Source of the DNA: Ctena decussata
Lineage: Eukaryota; Mollusca; Bivalvia; Lucinida; Lucinidae
DNA length: 64,000 nucleotides
Assembly: GCA_963989385.1 (NCBI GenBank)
Contig: OZ022508.1
Location: 35,672,166 to 35,736,165 of the forward strand
Direction of reading: 5' to 3'
Shown here: positions 47,001 through 53,962 of the stretch, in pieces
Numbering within the stretch: the stretch's first letter is position 1
How the letters are laid out: every line of letters begins with the position of its first letter
The notes under the pieces: model-generated
Told to the model about the DNA's origin: nothing
The model's database searches: none
The model's input: only the letters and a program-made list of their open reading frames with translations
Translations under genes and position numbers: made by a program

Positions 47001-50000
47001 GTACCCTGTTGTATAGCTCTGTTTAAAGAAACACTGTTAAGAAATTAATAAAATTAAAAAAAAAAAAAACTTCTGAGATTTTTTTTCCTCTCATTTCTCT
47101 CTTAACAGCCGAGTTAATCACTCACAGTGCTATCATGCCTGTAGCACACACACTTGGCCCACCGTATGCTCTGGGCACACTGTTCCTCGAGATACGGGGG
47201 TGGTTCGTGGAGAAGCTTAAAGTGACACTCCGGTTCCAGTTCCCTGACGGGTCAGTATGTGATGGCCTGCGGGTTCGCTCCCTTGGTCCACTTGTGTGTG
47301 TGACAGATATGACCTTTGGTTTTGTCTTTCCTCTTCGAGCACTCTTCGGTGATAAAAATCTTCCCTTTTATAGAGCTTTCAGTGTTAACCTGTGCAATAC
47401 TTCATACTCTTCCGTGCCCAAGTCTTGTTCGTACCTGAATGGATCCCATTGGAAATAAGCCATTTAGGCTTTATGGGCTATCCATGGGTATTAAGATCGA
47501 ATCTTTCGAATCAGAGAAAATGGGTGTGGGTGTTAGTTTTTTACTTCTAGCAGCCTAGCTCATTCCAAAACTCCTTAAGTTCTAGTCAAATTCACTGTGA
47601 TAATTTTATTTTTCTTAAACTAAATCCATATAGATATATACATAAATATCATTTAAGTGTGCTCTTAAATACCTCACTTGTTGATTTATTTTTAAATTTT
47701 AATTTCAAAAGTCGCTTTTAGATAGTATAAGTTACTTTGTTAAATGATCTTAATTCCTGAATAAAAAATAAATCTTAACCTTAACACATTTATACAGAAG
47801 AATGGGATGACATATTTACATACATGTATTATCAAGTTCTGAAAACTTCCAAGACTTGTATTTCCAACTCAACTATCTGTCAGATTGCCCCAGAAGATAT
47901 GCTGTGTTTTATGCAGATACCATAATTTGAACAATAAAACATTTGGAACACCTAAAATAGTACCATAACTGCCCCCTCCCCCCCCCCCCCCCCCCCCCAA
48001 AAAAGAGAAAAATATTGGTTTTACAATGCCACAACGCATAAAAAAAACAACAGATGGACAAACGATCTGTGTAGACCCTTGTCTGCACTGGTTGCCAATA
48101 ATGTATCATGCTGCTAGCTGCAGTGCTGGGAAGGCCAAACTTTGACATTTTAAAATATATTTTGTTAGGGATTACAAATTGAAGGCAAATGCCTGGAAGT
48201 CAGACCAGGGTTCGAATTTAGACTCGCATACTCGCAAAATGCGACTAAAATTTACAGACTGCGAGTCCAAGAAACCACCACTTGCCTTTTTTTGCGAGTG
48301 TAGTTTTCTCGGTGCAAAGAACTAATCCGGAAGTGTAAAGTTTTTGTTTATGTGCAGAACAAGATGTGCAGTCGCAACTCGTCATCACCCAGGTGCTTGC
48401 CTTATATTGATTCCCCAATAAGGTGGGCTGCGGGACGTTTCGCGCCAGAGACGTTTCGTCCCAGGACGTTTCGTCCCGGACGTTTCGTCCCATTTTCCTT
48501 CTTGGGACGTTTCGTCCCATAATTCAGGGACGATTCGTCCCATATTTTCTTGAAGCCCCATTAATCAGGGTGCATAAAAATCCCTAAAATTAAAATATTT
48601 GGTATTATTTGATGTATATGATGTATATGTAGCATCAAAAAAAAGTTACATTTTTTTCATTTCTGAAAGGAATATTAGCTTTCCTCAGTCCTTACTATTA
48701 TTTTATGTATATTTAGTATCAAGAAGTTGTTACAAATCTGTTATAAGAAAGAAAGCGCATTTAACGTATGTTGTGCTTTTTATTCCATGTATTTTTTTAA
48801 AATAAAAGTCTGCAAAAAAGATCGATTTAATTTTTCTATGACGAAGGCCTTTGATAGGCTATGCAGCAATTGTGTGGCAGCAGGAAGATGTAGAGAAGAG
48901 GCAAACAGACCCATAAGACAAAAGAACAAAAAAAGTCGCATAGACACAACAAAGAGACCCATCAAGTTAGAAAAAAATACTAACCAAATTATGTTAAAGT
49001 GAAGAAAAAGTTTTATGAATCCGCCAAATATTTATCAATATCAGTCTTTTTTATATTCTTTGTGATAGCAAAAAGACACAGAGAGACGGCAAAAAGACCC
49101 TATCCTATTGAGGAAGGTTAAAAGGGATATGGTACTGTACCTCTAGTCTCCATTGCAAGAATCTAATTATATGTTCCGTGTAACTGATGGTTTAAATATA
49201 TCAAAATTTTGTATAATTCCAAAATATTTTGATTGTCAATTAATATTTTTCACATCTTTAATAAAATAATAATGGGACGAAACGTCCTGGGACGAATCGT
49301 CCCGGATTTTAGGCCTGTTTGGGACGAAAGGTCCTGGGACGAAACGTCCCTGGCGCGAAACGTCCCGATACCATAAGGTGCCCCTCGTCAAGCGTCTGTG
49401 ACAACCCGCATCTGCAAGCGTCTGTTTTCAGTTTGATCAAAAAGCACATGTTCTCAAATCAATAAACATGGACAGATATTAATTGTGAACTGGAAAAGGG
49501 GCAAAACGGGGGATCAGGAAGAAAAAACTTCTGAAAATAAACCCATCAAGACTGACTCTATGGGCCCAAAACCCCAAACTGTCCCTATAAAAACTGCACA
49601 GAAGTGGGAGAAAGAGCTCAGAGTTGCTTTGAAATATGAAACTAGTAGCTGTGAAGAGAACCTGGTAGGGTGTGTAGGCATGGCCCTTGTGAGGTAAAGC
49701 CTCATTGGTAAGATACTTTATATTGTCTGTCAGATAGGGAAAAGGGAAGTATAATGAATGAGAACTACTAGGTCAATATCAGTGTGTTCATCCCAGCCTT
49801 TTTCCTTCTTTTTTCTGTCTTTCCCCAACTTTAACGGCCCATAGATTTGAACTTAGAAAATAGCTGAGCTAGGGGCCCATATGCCCGATTTTTTTTAGGC
49901 GAGGTCTCCTGCCAGCCGGCTGGCAGGAGACGTTTTGGTCTCCTGCCAGCCGGCTGGCACTAGACCTAAAATTCTCCTGCCAGCCGGCTGGCAGGAGACT

Positions 50001-53000
50001 TTTTGGTCTCCTGCCAGCCAGCTATTAAAATGCTGATAAATAAATAGTGTCATCACATCCCATGGAATTCTAGAGTTAAATGTGTCTTTTAAAAGTTGAT
50101 ATGACATATTATAATTACCATAACAAAATAACTGCAATCAAACGAGAAAAAACACAAATAAGAGGAACATTCTACAAATAGTTTTTCAAGGGAACTAACA
50201 CAAATTATACTTTGCAAGGGAACTAACTAAAAATACTACTTAGCAATTTTCACTGAAATTTTATATTGGAATTCTGTTAGCACAACTGCATGTAGGATAA
50301 ATGGTAGTTTCATCTTATAATTCTATAGTATATTTTTCCTAGTGGGAAGAATTAGTAAATAAACAATTTTACCTGACTGAACAGTAAAAATACAACAATT
50401 ATAGCGAATAGCTTGTGATGGTAACCAGTATTAAATTTTGTGTAAATTTTTTTCTTTCAACGTATATGTATTATGTGTATATATGATGTAAATGTATTCT
50501 TTGAGCTGTTTGTGTTAATGATTAAATGACTTCCAGACAATAAAAACAGGGATAAAGAACCAAAAAAAAAAAAAAAAAAGCAAAAATTTACATCTGATTT
50601 GCTTGATGGTTTTTAGCTCACCTGGCCCGAAGGGCCATAGTGAGCTATTGTCATACCAATGCGTCCGGCGTGCGTCGTGCGTCGTCACGGAATGTGTCCG
50701 TCAACACCTAAAAACAAATATTCAAACATCTTCTTCTGTAAAACTACTGGTCCCATGGTTTTCAAATTTCACATGGAGCATGACCTGACTCCAGGGTCTC
50801 AGAATTGTAAAATTGGGTCAGGTTGAAAATCCAAGATGGCCGCCGTTACTAAAAATAGCAAAAACAACAAAATAAACTTCTTCTCCAGAACCACTGGGTA
50901 TATTTGTCTGAATTTTGGCATGGAACATCAGTGAAACCTTGGTATTCAAAATTGTAAAAATGAAAAAAATCTGTAGCGGAGTTTTGTCACAGTGACCTAC
51001 TTTCTGTTTACGTGTGTAATTTTGCTCAAATGCCAATGTCAAAAAATGACCTATTTAAACAACTTCAAACAACTTCTTCTCTAAAACTACTGGTCCCATG
51101 GTTCTCAAATTTAACATGGAGCATGACCTGACTCCAGGGTCTCAGAATTGTAAAATTGGGTCAGGTTGAAAATCCAAGATGGCCGCCGTTACTAAAAATA
51201 GCAAAAACAACAAAATCAACTTCTTCTCCAGAACCAGTCAGTATATTTGCATGGAACATAAGTAGGACCTTGGTATTAAACATTGTAAAAATAAAAAAAA
51301 TCTATAGCAGAATTAGGTCACAGTGACCTACTTAGCGTTTACAAGGCCGATTTTGCTCATATGTCAATATCTAAAGAAAATGCAACCAATTCTGACCAGA
51401 TTTGGTCAGAAATGGTTCTTGAATGGAATTATTTCAATTTTGTGCCAGTTGACTATCCAAGATGGCCACCATGGGGGTCGTTACTAAAAATAGCACAACA
51501 TAAAAATGACAATTACTCAAGAACCCTTGAATGGAATTGGACCAATTTTGTGTCAGAATGTTCCTTGCATGAAGCCGTTTCGATTAATTGTGATTTGGCA
51601 TTCCAAGATGGCCGCCATCTTGTTTTACTAAAAATAGCACAAACATAAAAATGACAATTACTCAGAACCCTTTAATGGAATTGGACCAATTTTGTGTCAG
51701 AATGTTCCTTGCATGAAGTCGTTTTGATTAATTGCAATTTGGCATTCCAAGATGGCTGCCATCTGCCGTTACTAAAAATAGCACAAAACATGAAAATGAC
51801 AATATCTCAGTAGCCGCTGAATGGATTTTGACGAAATTTGTGTCAAAATGATTCTTGCATTGAGATGTTTCAAAAATATCTAACTGTAGACCCTTCATAT
51901 TGGCCTCTGTTACTAAAAATAGAAAATTGTGAAAATTAGAAAATCTCAATGGAGTTGGATTAATTTTGTGTCAGAATGGTCCTTTAATTAAGCTTTTTCG
52001 ATTTTTTGCATTTTGGCATTTCAAGATGGCCACCATTTGCCGTTACTAAAAATAGCACAAAACATGAAAATGACAATATCTCAGTAACCGCTGAATGGAT
52101 TTTGACGAAATTTGTGTCAAAATGATTCTTGCATTGAGATGTTTCAAAAATATCTAACTGTAGACCAGTCATATTGGCCTCTGTTACTAAAAATAGAAAA
52201 ATGTGAAAATCAGAAAATCTCAATGGAACTGGACCAAATTTGTGTCAAAATGGTCCTTGCATGAAGGCTTTTCAATTTTTTGCATTTTAGCAATCCAAGA
52301 TGGCCGCCATCTGCCGTTACTAAAAATAGCACAAAACATGAAACTGGCAATATCTCAGTAACCCCTGAATGGATTTTGATGAAATTTGTGGCAAAATGAT
52401 TCTTGCATTGAGGTGTTTCAAAAGTAAATATATAAAGACCAGGCAAGTTGGCCTCTGTTACTAAAAGTAGCAAAATGTGAAAATTAGAAATTCTCAGTGG
52501 AATTGGACCAATTTTGTATCAGAATGGTCCCGTTGCACAATAGCCAGGTGAGCGATATCAGGCCCATTTGGGCCTCTTGTCTAATAGTTTCATACTATTA
52601 CCACAATTAACTTCAAACTTGATCAAAGTGAAAGCAAATATCTATCTGTTTAATGTTCAATAAAATATAGCTGTCTTATCTAAATGCCATGCAAAATATC
52701 ATTTCTTTATCAGTATTGCAGTAGCCGGCTGGCAGGAGACTTTTAGGTCTAGTGACAGCCGGCTGGCAGGAGACCAAAATGTCTCCTGCCAGCCGGCTGG
52801 CAGGAGACACTTCCTTTTTTTTAAAGCTAAAAAGACAGCCCACCCAGCTGGGATACATTACTAAATGCATAAACTAACAATACAGGGTATTTAATCGTAT
52901 AATTACATAAAATTATGGCATTCAGAGAAAAAGCAAGTGGACTTCCTGTTTTAGCAAGTAGAAAAATTGAGCACTTGCTAAATTTAGCAAGTGAGAAAAA

Positions 53001-53962
53001 AAGTTAATTTCAAACCCTGCAGACGAATATTTACTTAGTTTTAAGCAGTCATAACTGAAGAATTCTGACATCAACTTATAATGCAAATGTTGGCTACATT
53101 TATTGGAGTTTAATACTGAAATCTTTATCCAATATCTTGAAAAAAAGAAAAATGTCCCAATAGCCTTGATTTGCAAATATTTTCACAATAAGAAATGTAT
53201 TTTGATAAAAATGAATAAAAATTTTTTAATTACAATCAATATTTCAAATACTATATTAATCCCATTAAACAAACCGGGGATGAGGAGGGAGGGGCCTCTA
53301 AGTGTAGTATATCAACCACTGCCAAATACCTCAAATAAACAGTACTCAGGTAAATAGGCATACTGGCCCCTTTTCAGCAGGGTCTACTCAAGGAGCAAAT
53401 TCTTTTCTTTGAGAGTAGACCCCATGTCAAAGAGCTATCACAGAGAAGCAAACAGCAAACAGGGAATCATGCTAGTTAATATATTATTTTAGGAAAAGAG
53501 GCAGGGGAGGGATGGGTTGGGGCTGGGGGTTATTCGACTATTTAAAGCAGGCGTGTTTATTAGGATTAATAATTATGGTATGCTTAGCAACATGATACAC
53601 TTTCGCACTTAGCCCGTCTGTAAGGATTGATTGTGTATCACACAGCTAAGAAAATATTAAATGAAGTATTGTTCAAAGATACTTACACTGTTAAGCAAAC
53701 ATTCTTCATCCAGTTCAAATGCATCATTTGTTCCATTTTTAATACACCTGGTGATGTTTGTTTTGTCATCTTTGTGCAGCAAATGTGTTTCAAAATAATG
53801 TTCTAAATTTTCCACTGAAACTGTTGTCTCATTACTAATTGTTACTAATAACTTATCAAGGTAAATTTTTCGAATCTCATTTGGATTAAAGGCTGCATTT
53901 TGTGCAGTTACAGATTTAGCTACCACAGTTATTGCCATGAATATAAGTACAAATCTATCCAT
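22885..53962 (-). CDS. SLC39A8/14-like: ZIP-family metal transporter, ZIP8/ZIP14 class (whole gene, 9 coding exons)
   Basis: Joining nine coding exons (53687-53962, 41706-41889, 40999-41168, 39362-39490, 35657-35683, 31703-31933, 30627-30855, 27556-27743, 22885-23037) gives an uninterrupted frame of 1587 nt, 528 residues. Every junction is GT..AG and the phases agree. ZIP proteins import divalent metals across the plasma or endosomal membrane. Order of parts: signal peptide (about 1-20), extracellular domain, TM1-TM3 (about 155-242), a variable cytoplasmic loop, then HNFIDG (380-385) and EELPHELGD (409-417), and a short tail ending in NFE. A Glu where most LIV-1 ZIPs have the first His of HEXPHE is the hallmark of ZIP8 and ZIP14, which carry Zn, Fe, Mn and Cd; that substrate range is inferred from the family. 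The protein is somewhat longer than human ZIP14. ZIP8 and ZIP14 cannot be told apart here, and the molluscan gene may predate their split. Confidence 0.93.
23038..24753. other. ZIP last intron, first part; foldback at 24393-24470
   Basis: Mostly plain AT-rich sequence. 23320-23850 holds GC-richer pieces ending GGTTGGACTGTA that look like an old pogo-type end. 24393-24470 is a short foldback: CTGGTCAGACTGCTCCTGAA / AGCAGTCTGATCAGAC. Confidence 0.4.
24754..25015 (-). mobile_element. tRNA-derived SINE, copy 2
   Basis: Minus-strand head AGCCCGGCCGCATAGCGCAA, GTAGGGCACCTGAACGGCTG, GGTCCTGGGTTTGATACC, and the same body and tail as 11730. The anticodon arm has drifted (GAACGGCTGAACC). Confidence 0.78.
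25148..27113 (+). mobile_element. Tandem-core element interrupted by a SINE
   Basis: Left end ACAAG, hairpin AGGACCATTGGTCCT, TAGCTCACCTGAG. Right end GCTCAGGTGAGCTAAAAA. Core units of about 442 bp (GACCTTGACCTCTTGTACTC near 25445, 25888 and 26330), each with a nuclear-receptor-like TCAAGGTCAACC block. Confidence 0.75.
26809..27082 (-). mobile_element. tRNA-derived SINE, copy 3, with 14-bp target duplication
   Basis: It sits between two copies of CCCGAAGCCTCTGG (26795-26808 and 27083-27096), a target-site duplication. Head GGGTAGCGCAATCGGTAGGG, TGACTCGTAAGTCA, GGGTTCGAATCCCGG, close to a real tRNA B-box. The tail is (TTGG/TTGA)n on the plus strand. The cleanest copy in the window. Confidence 0.85.
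27296..27510 (+). mobile_element. Second SINE family, copy 1
   Basis: Head CCCTGGTAGCTCGGTAGG (A-box-like) and CCCAGGTTTAAC (B-box-like), body GGGGTTTCCATTGCACACAA, and a tail TATGGCTAAAATACTTTTAT..GTCATCCATCC shared with 38928 and 39930. Confidence 0.6.
27556..27743 (-). CDS. SLC39A8/14-like: ZIP transporter coding exon 8 (TM5 end to TM7)
   Basis: Residues 416-478. The split G|GT completes [13 protein letters not shown], followed by [18 protein letters not shown] and [16 protein letters not shown]. All are close to the ZIP8/14 consensus by eye. Acceptor TTTCAG, donor GTAAGT. Confidence 0.95.
27950..28115. mobile_element. Foldback, ATATGTTGTGA..TCTCATTAGAA family, diverged
   Basis: AAATATATGTTGTGATATCT and GATGTCACAGCATATATTTT with the inner TCATTAGAATCGCC / GGGGATTCTAATGAG. 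Confidence 0.6.
28491..28727. mobile_element. Long-TIR foldback MITE, copy 6
   Basis: GAGCCTTGACACAACAATAC to TTTTCTCATGTCGTTGCTC. Confidence 0.8.
29010..29236. mobile_element. Foldback MITE with 30-bp perfect inner hairpin
   Basis: Inner arms TTTTGTTGAAAAAATGTGAG / CTCACATTTTTTCAACAAAA around AAGCTTTTGCACTGCAAAAG. Outer ends TTGTTCAAAACTAACG and CTAACGATGCTTTGAACAA. Confidence 0.75.
29395..30483 (+). mobile_element. Tandem-core element, 1.1 kb
   Basis: Left ACAAGAGCTGTCACCAGACAGC (hairpin). Right ATAGCTCTTCCTGAAC..GTTCAGGCTAGCTAAAAAG. About five core units of 160-175 bp, each with GTGACCTTGACCTATGGGTC and ACCAGGGGTGGGGATGGTGC. Confidence 0.75.
30484..30580. repeat. Fragment of the long-TIR foldback family
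   Basis: AGACCCTGATCAGACTGTAC..GTGCAGGCTGAGTTGAGTC and TGTTGGCACAT are half of the element seen at 3855. Confidence 0.5.
30627..30855 (-). CDS. SLC39A8/14-like: ZIP transporter coding exon 7 (TM4, start of TM5, metal-binding site)
   Basis: Residues 340-415 plus the first base of codon 416. It has a His-rich end to the loop (HSSHTAHEH, 355-362), then TM4 with HNFIDG (380-385) and the start of TM5 with CEELPHEL. These two helices line the binuclear metal site in ZIPs. The motif is intact with no lost ligand: H380, N381, D384, E409, H413 and E414 are present. Confidence 0.95.
31703..31933 (-). CDS. SLC39A8/14-like: ZIP transporter coding exon 6 (cytoplasmic loop)
   Basis: Residues 263-339, 77 codons, phase 0 at both ends (CACAG acceptor, GTAAGT donor). 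The sequence is hydrophilic, rich in Asp, Lys, Ser and Pro ([20 protein letters not shown]), with no predicted membrane segment. This is expected of the poorly conserved loop between TM3 and TM4. Membership rests on frame, position and splice sites rather than on conservation. Confidence 0.82.
32155..32235. repeat. GGCACATGACGTC-type palindromic repeat, diverged
   Basis: CCAGCAGGCACATGACGTCA..GACGCCAGTG..CCTGTGCCGGCTGG. A near-perfect relative is at 55115. Confidence 0.5.
32435..32545. repeat. Second piggyBac-like family, central foldback
   Basis: GATAAGGTGGCTCCTTATGAGCCACCTCG between AATTTGCAAACAGCCTAGAT and TGTTTGCAAATT (arms inverted). Confidence 0.5.
32658..32883. mobile_element. Foldback MITE, AAGGTGAATGGGTACA family (diverged)
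   Basis: TTTAAGGTGCATGGATGCAC and TCATTTTTATGAAAAG. It abuts the TTAA of the next element. Confidence 0.45.
32888..33090. mobile_element. piggyBac-like MITE, copy 3
   Basis: TTAA|CCCATTGCATTCTGGG ... GGAATGGG|TTAA. The central palindrome is partly deleted. Confidence 0.75.
33095..35249. other. ZIP intron sequence; poly-T/poly-G tract at 34646-34695
   Basis: AT-rich, with no gene seen. 34646-34695 is an oligo-T run followed by about 20 G. 34858-35240 has decayed AAGCGCCAAAAA..GTCCGCAAAACTTC pieces of the second piggyBac-like family. Confidence 0.4.
35250..35490. mobile_element. Long-TIR foldback MITE, copy 7
   Basis: CGCTGACATGACAGAACCAA to GGTTTTGTTGTTTGTGGCTC. It ends 166 bp from the candidate microexon. 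Confidence 0.78.
35657..35683 (-). CDS. SLC39A8/14-like: ZIP transporter candidate 27-nt microexon (exon 5)
   Basis: Between TTATTTTCAG and GTAAAG lie exactly 27 nt encoding RGGSDVIHQ with no stop. Both neighbouring introns are phase 0, so including or skipping it keeps the frame. It would add nine residues (254-262) to the variable loop between TM3 and TM4. It was found by reading the sequence, not by homology. It could be a chance AG..GT pair, or a cassette exon used only in some tissues. Confidence 0.5.
36284..36884. mobile_element. Outer TIR element carrying a Harbinger-type MITE
   Basis: Left GATCCCCGTACTGGGTAGGC..GGCAATGGAAAACGC and right GCTTTTCGATTGCCACCTAC..CCCATTGTGATCCC are inverted over about 30 bp. 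The insert 36411-36833 separates TTTTAACCGCG from ATCGATTG. Confidence 0.6.
36411..36833. mobile_element. PIF/Harbinger-type (Tourist-like) MITE
   Basis: Perfect 30-bp TIRs (36411-36440, 36804-36833) starting GGGCGCGTTTACACGAGCAA, flanked by TTA on both sides (36408-36410, 36834-36836). A 3-bp TTA duplication with GGG ends is characteristic of PIF/Harbinger. 423 bp, no transposase. The interior is made of repeats of GTGACAAAG and TTTGTCA. Confidence 0.82.
37413..37605. mobile_element. Foldback, GAGCTC..TGTGACCCCTCATTAGAA family
   Basis: AGAGCTCAAGATAAGG and CCTTATCTGGAGCTCT ends. The centre is GACCCCTCATTAGAACTATC / GGTTCTGAGGGGTC. Confidence 0.7.
37645..38099. mobile_element. TIR element with 5-bp TTAAA duplication
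   Basis: TTAAA|CAGGGTGGATGATCACGTG ... CACATGATCATCCACCCTG|TTAAA. 455 bp. CAGGG ends recall hAT elements but the visible duplication is 5 bp, not 8, so the superfamily is open. Confidence 0.7.
38240..38435. mobile_element. TACCATATTTATTC-family foldback
   Basis: TTACCATATTTCTTCAGTTA and CTTATAACTGAATAAAAATG with AAGACAGGATTTTTCCCTTC. Confidence 0.6.
38558..38820. mobile_element. AAGGTGAATGGGTACA-family foldback
   Basis: TTAAGGTGAGTTGGCACATT to ACTAAAACACCTTAAG. An inner AGGAGCAAATTC is duplicated (38655-38690). Confidence 0.65.
38928..39105 (+). mobile_element. Second SINE family, copy 2
   Basis: CCCAGTAGCTAAGTGGGTTA head, GGGGTTCCATCGCACACAGC body, and tail GATATGACTGAAATACTGTT..GTCATCCATCC. 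Confidence 0.6.
39131..39326. mobile_element. GAGCTC-end foldback beside ZIP exon 4
   Basis: AGTGCTCCAGGAGGGATAAT to CCTTATCTGGAGCTCT. The centre is ACACTTCATTAAAACTGTTG / AGACAGTTCTAATGGGGGAT. It ends 35 bp from the exon 4 boundary. Confidence 0.65.
39362..39490 (-). CDS. SLC39A8/14-like: ZIP transporter coding exon 4 (TM3)
   Basis: Residues 211-253, 43 codons in phase 0 between TTGCAG and GTAATG. An acidic stretch ([10 protein letters not shown]) leads into TM3 (about 226-242) and [13 protein letters not shown], the start of the cytoplasmic loop. A foldback repeat (39131-39326) ends 35 bp beyond the donor. Confidence 0.9.
39549..39750. mobile_element. Second piggyBac-like MITE family, intact
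   Basis: TTAA|CCCTTAATGCGCC ... GATGCTTTAAGGG|TTAA. The centre is GATGAGGTGGCTCATCATGA / GAGCCACCTCATC. The TTAA duplication and CCC ends match piggyBac. Confidence 0.72.
39930..40060 (+). mobile_element. SINE tail fragment
   Basis: GATATAGACTGAAATACTGT..GGGCTGTTATACCC followed by (AACC)n. Matches the tail of the copies at 27296 and 38928. Confidence 0.5.
40385..40512. mobile_element. TACCATATTTATTC-family fragment
   Basis: TATTCACTCAGTTATAAGAC, GGGATTTGTCCC and TTGAAAGGGAAAACTCATCG. Confidence 0.5.
40521..40760. mobile_element. Long-TIR foldback MITE, copy 8
   Basis: TGAGCCGCAACATGACAAAA to TTTTGTCGTGTCGTGGCTCA. One of the best-preserved copies. Confidence 0.82.
40999..41168 (-). CDS. SLC39A8/14-like: ZIP transporter coding exon 3 (TM1-TM2)
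   Basis: Residues 154-210. The split codon G|CA gives [20 protein letters not shown] (TM1, about 155-177), then a short loop and a second hydrophobic helix ending in LLFLIPE (about 187-208). WGYG at the start of TM1 and FLIPE at the end of TM2 are typical of LIV-1 ZIPs. The exon ends in phase 0 at GTATGT. Confidence 0.93.
41407..41515. mobile_element. Small foldback, GGTGTCC family, copy 2
   Basis: TTTGCTAAAGTATTGGAACA and TGTCCCAATATTTAGGCACA around CCATTTGTCCCAAATGG. Confidence 0.65.
41706..41889 (-). CDS. SLC39A8/14-like: ZIP transporter coding exon 2 (ectodomain)
   Basis: The exon follows TTTTTCAG, starts in phase 0 with [13 protein letters not shown], and ends GAA G before GTTGGT (phase 1). 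Residues 93-153. It includes a His-rich stretch HVGHHKHR near the membrane, a plausible metal-sensing or metal-delivery patch. The Cys-Pro of the conserved pre-TM1 CPxL motif of ZIP8/14 ectodomains seems to be replaced here (LSAIL followed later by C); that alignment is by eye. The donor is GT but weak at +3 and +4. Confidence 0.85.
41890..43329. other. Start of ZIP intron 1, nothing coding recognised
   Basis: Plain sequence, with decayed tandem-core-like phrases near 42300-42750 (CCAAGTCTGGTCAAAATTCA; TTTATTGCTATGTTTAGTAA) and a foldback remnant near 42880-43000. Confidence 0.4.
43330..43548. mobile_element. piggyBac-like MITE, copy 4 (reversed)
   Basis: TTAA|CCCATTCCATTCACG ... AATGCAATGGG|TTAA with GGCCCCACAAACGTGGGGCC at the centre. 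Confidence 0.78.
44578..44703. repeat. Foldback, 126 bp
   Basis: GGTTGTTGAATTTATATTGT and AATATAAATTCAATAACCT are inverted, as are GAAATATTCG and CGAATATTTC. Confidence 0.7.
44979..45019. repeat. Perfect hairpin, 20-bp arms
   Basis: CATATTAGAATTGTAAGCTA, one base, then its exact reverse complement. Probably the centre of an old foldback element. Confidence 0.75.
45440..46192. repeat. Local duplication with a GAGCTC-type foldback inside
   Basis: ATGCCCTTATTTTTGGACTC..GGGACAGAACTTA..CCTGGTTTCT appears at 45463-45592 and again at 46082-46190. Between them, 45862-46026 is a TGTGACCC-type foldback (CATTAGAACTGTCTTATTAA / ATGGTTCTAATGAGAGGGTC). Confidence 0.55.
46195..46404. mobile_element. pogo/Tigger-like MITE with TA target
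   Basis: TA|CAGTCAACTCTTGATATCTC ... GAGATATCGGGAGTCGACTG|TA. The centre is a palindrome, TTTTCTGGTACCAGAAAA. 210 bp. Confidence 0.75.
46413..46810 (-). mobile_element. Short TIR element with SWIM-like exon fragment
   Basis: Ends AATACATAGTTCCGAG and CTCGGAACTGTGTATT are inverted (one mismatch in 16). On the minus strand an open stretch reads [20 protein letters not shown] then AFCSCKAG, immediately before GTAAAA. CSCKAG resembles the first half of a SWIM zinc finger (CxC..CxH), which occurs in transposon-related proteins. The second half is not visible. It may be a captured exon or a remnant of an autonomous relative. Confidence 0.4.
47117..47950 (+). other. Exon-like stretch, 107-codon ORF, unidentified
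   Basis: A long pyrimidine tract and TCTTAACAG (47110) precede a GC-richer block with an open frame from 47135 to 47458 ([20 protein letters not shown]...). AATAAA-type signals follow (47759-47770 and 47932). It looks like a terminal exon on the plus strand, but I do not recognise the protein and see no upstream exon. It may be repeat-derived. Confidence 0.25.
47972..48004. repeat. Poly-C / poly-A tract
   Basis: About 22 C in the main run (broken by one T near its start) followed by A6. Simple sequence, likely length-variable. Confidence 0.85.
48426..49372. mobile_element. TIR element with GGGACGAAACGTCC arrays and 8-bp duplication
   Basis: ATAAGGTG (48418-48425 and 49373-49380) flanks ends GGCTGCGGGACGTTTCGCGC and GCGCGAAACGTCCCGATACC. 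Each end repeats the partial palindrome GGGACGAAACGTCC several times. 947 bp, AT-rich interior with no transposase recognised. An 8-bp duplication fits hAT, P or Merlin superfamilies; the ends do not decide. Confidence 0.75.
49905..52808. mobile_element. Element bounded by 24-26 bp palindrome arrays
   Basis: Left cluster (49905-50024) and right cluster (52720-52808) each hold three or four copies of the palindrome half CTCCTGCCAGCC plus its complement, in a frame of GGTCTCCTG and AGACCTAAAA. The clusters are inverted relative to each other. Between them, about 700 bp of AT-rich sequence surrounds a tandem-core element (50610-52581). Confidence 0.65.
50610..52581 (-). mobile_element. Tandem-core element, full length, inverted
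   Basis: Reverse relative of 6069-8196. Left TTTTTAGCTCACCTGGCCCG, right GCTCACC-type end in reverse (CAGGTGAGCGATATCAGGCC) and hairpin AGGCCCATTTGGGCCT. Contains CCAAGATGGCCGCC motifs near 50832, 51174, 51602 and 52296. Confidence 0.8.
52809..53686. other. Rest of ZIP intron 1, plain; MITE piece at 53370-53480
   Basis: 53370-53480 is a fragment of the AAGGTGAATGGGTACA family (GGGTCTACTC..GAGTAGACCC). Nothing else is recognised. Confidence 0.45.
53687..53962 (-). CDS. SLC39A8/14-like: ZIP transporter coding exon 1 (signal peptide, start of ectodomain)
   Basis: The exon encodes residues 1-92 from the ATG at 53962-53960. Residues 1-20 form a hydrophobic signal peptide ([20 protein letters not shown]) with a likely cut before Q21. 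The ectodomain then carries N-linked sequons (NET, NIT, NGT) and paired Cys. It ends in phase 0 at a GTAAGT donor. No other in-frame ATG upstream is supported. The family commonly has a Cys-containing ectodomain of this kind ahead of TM1. Confidence 0.88.

Noticed and set aside
49905..50024. CRISPR-like array of short repeats
   Set aside because: Units are self-complementary, unevenly spaced, few, inverted in the partner cluster, and in an animal intron; no cas genes.
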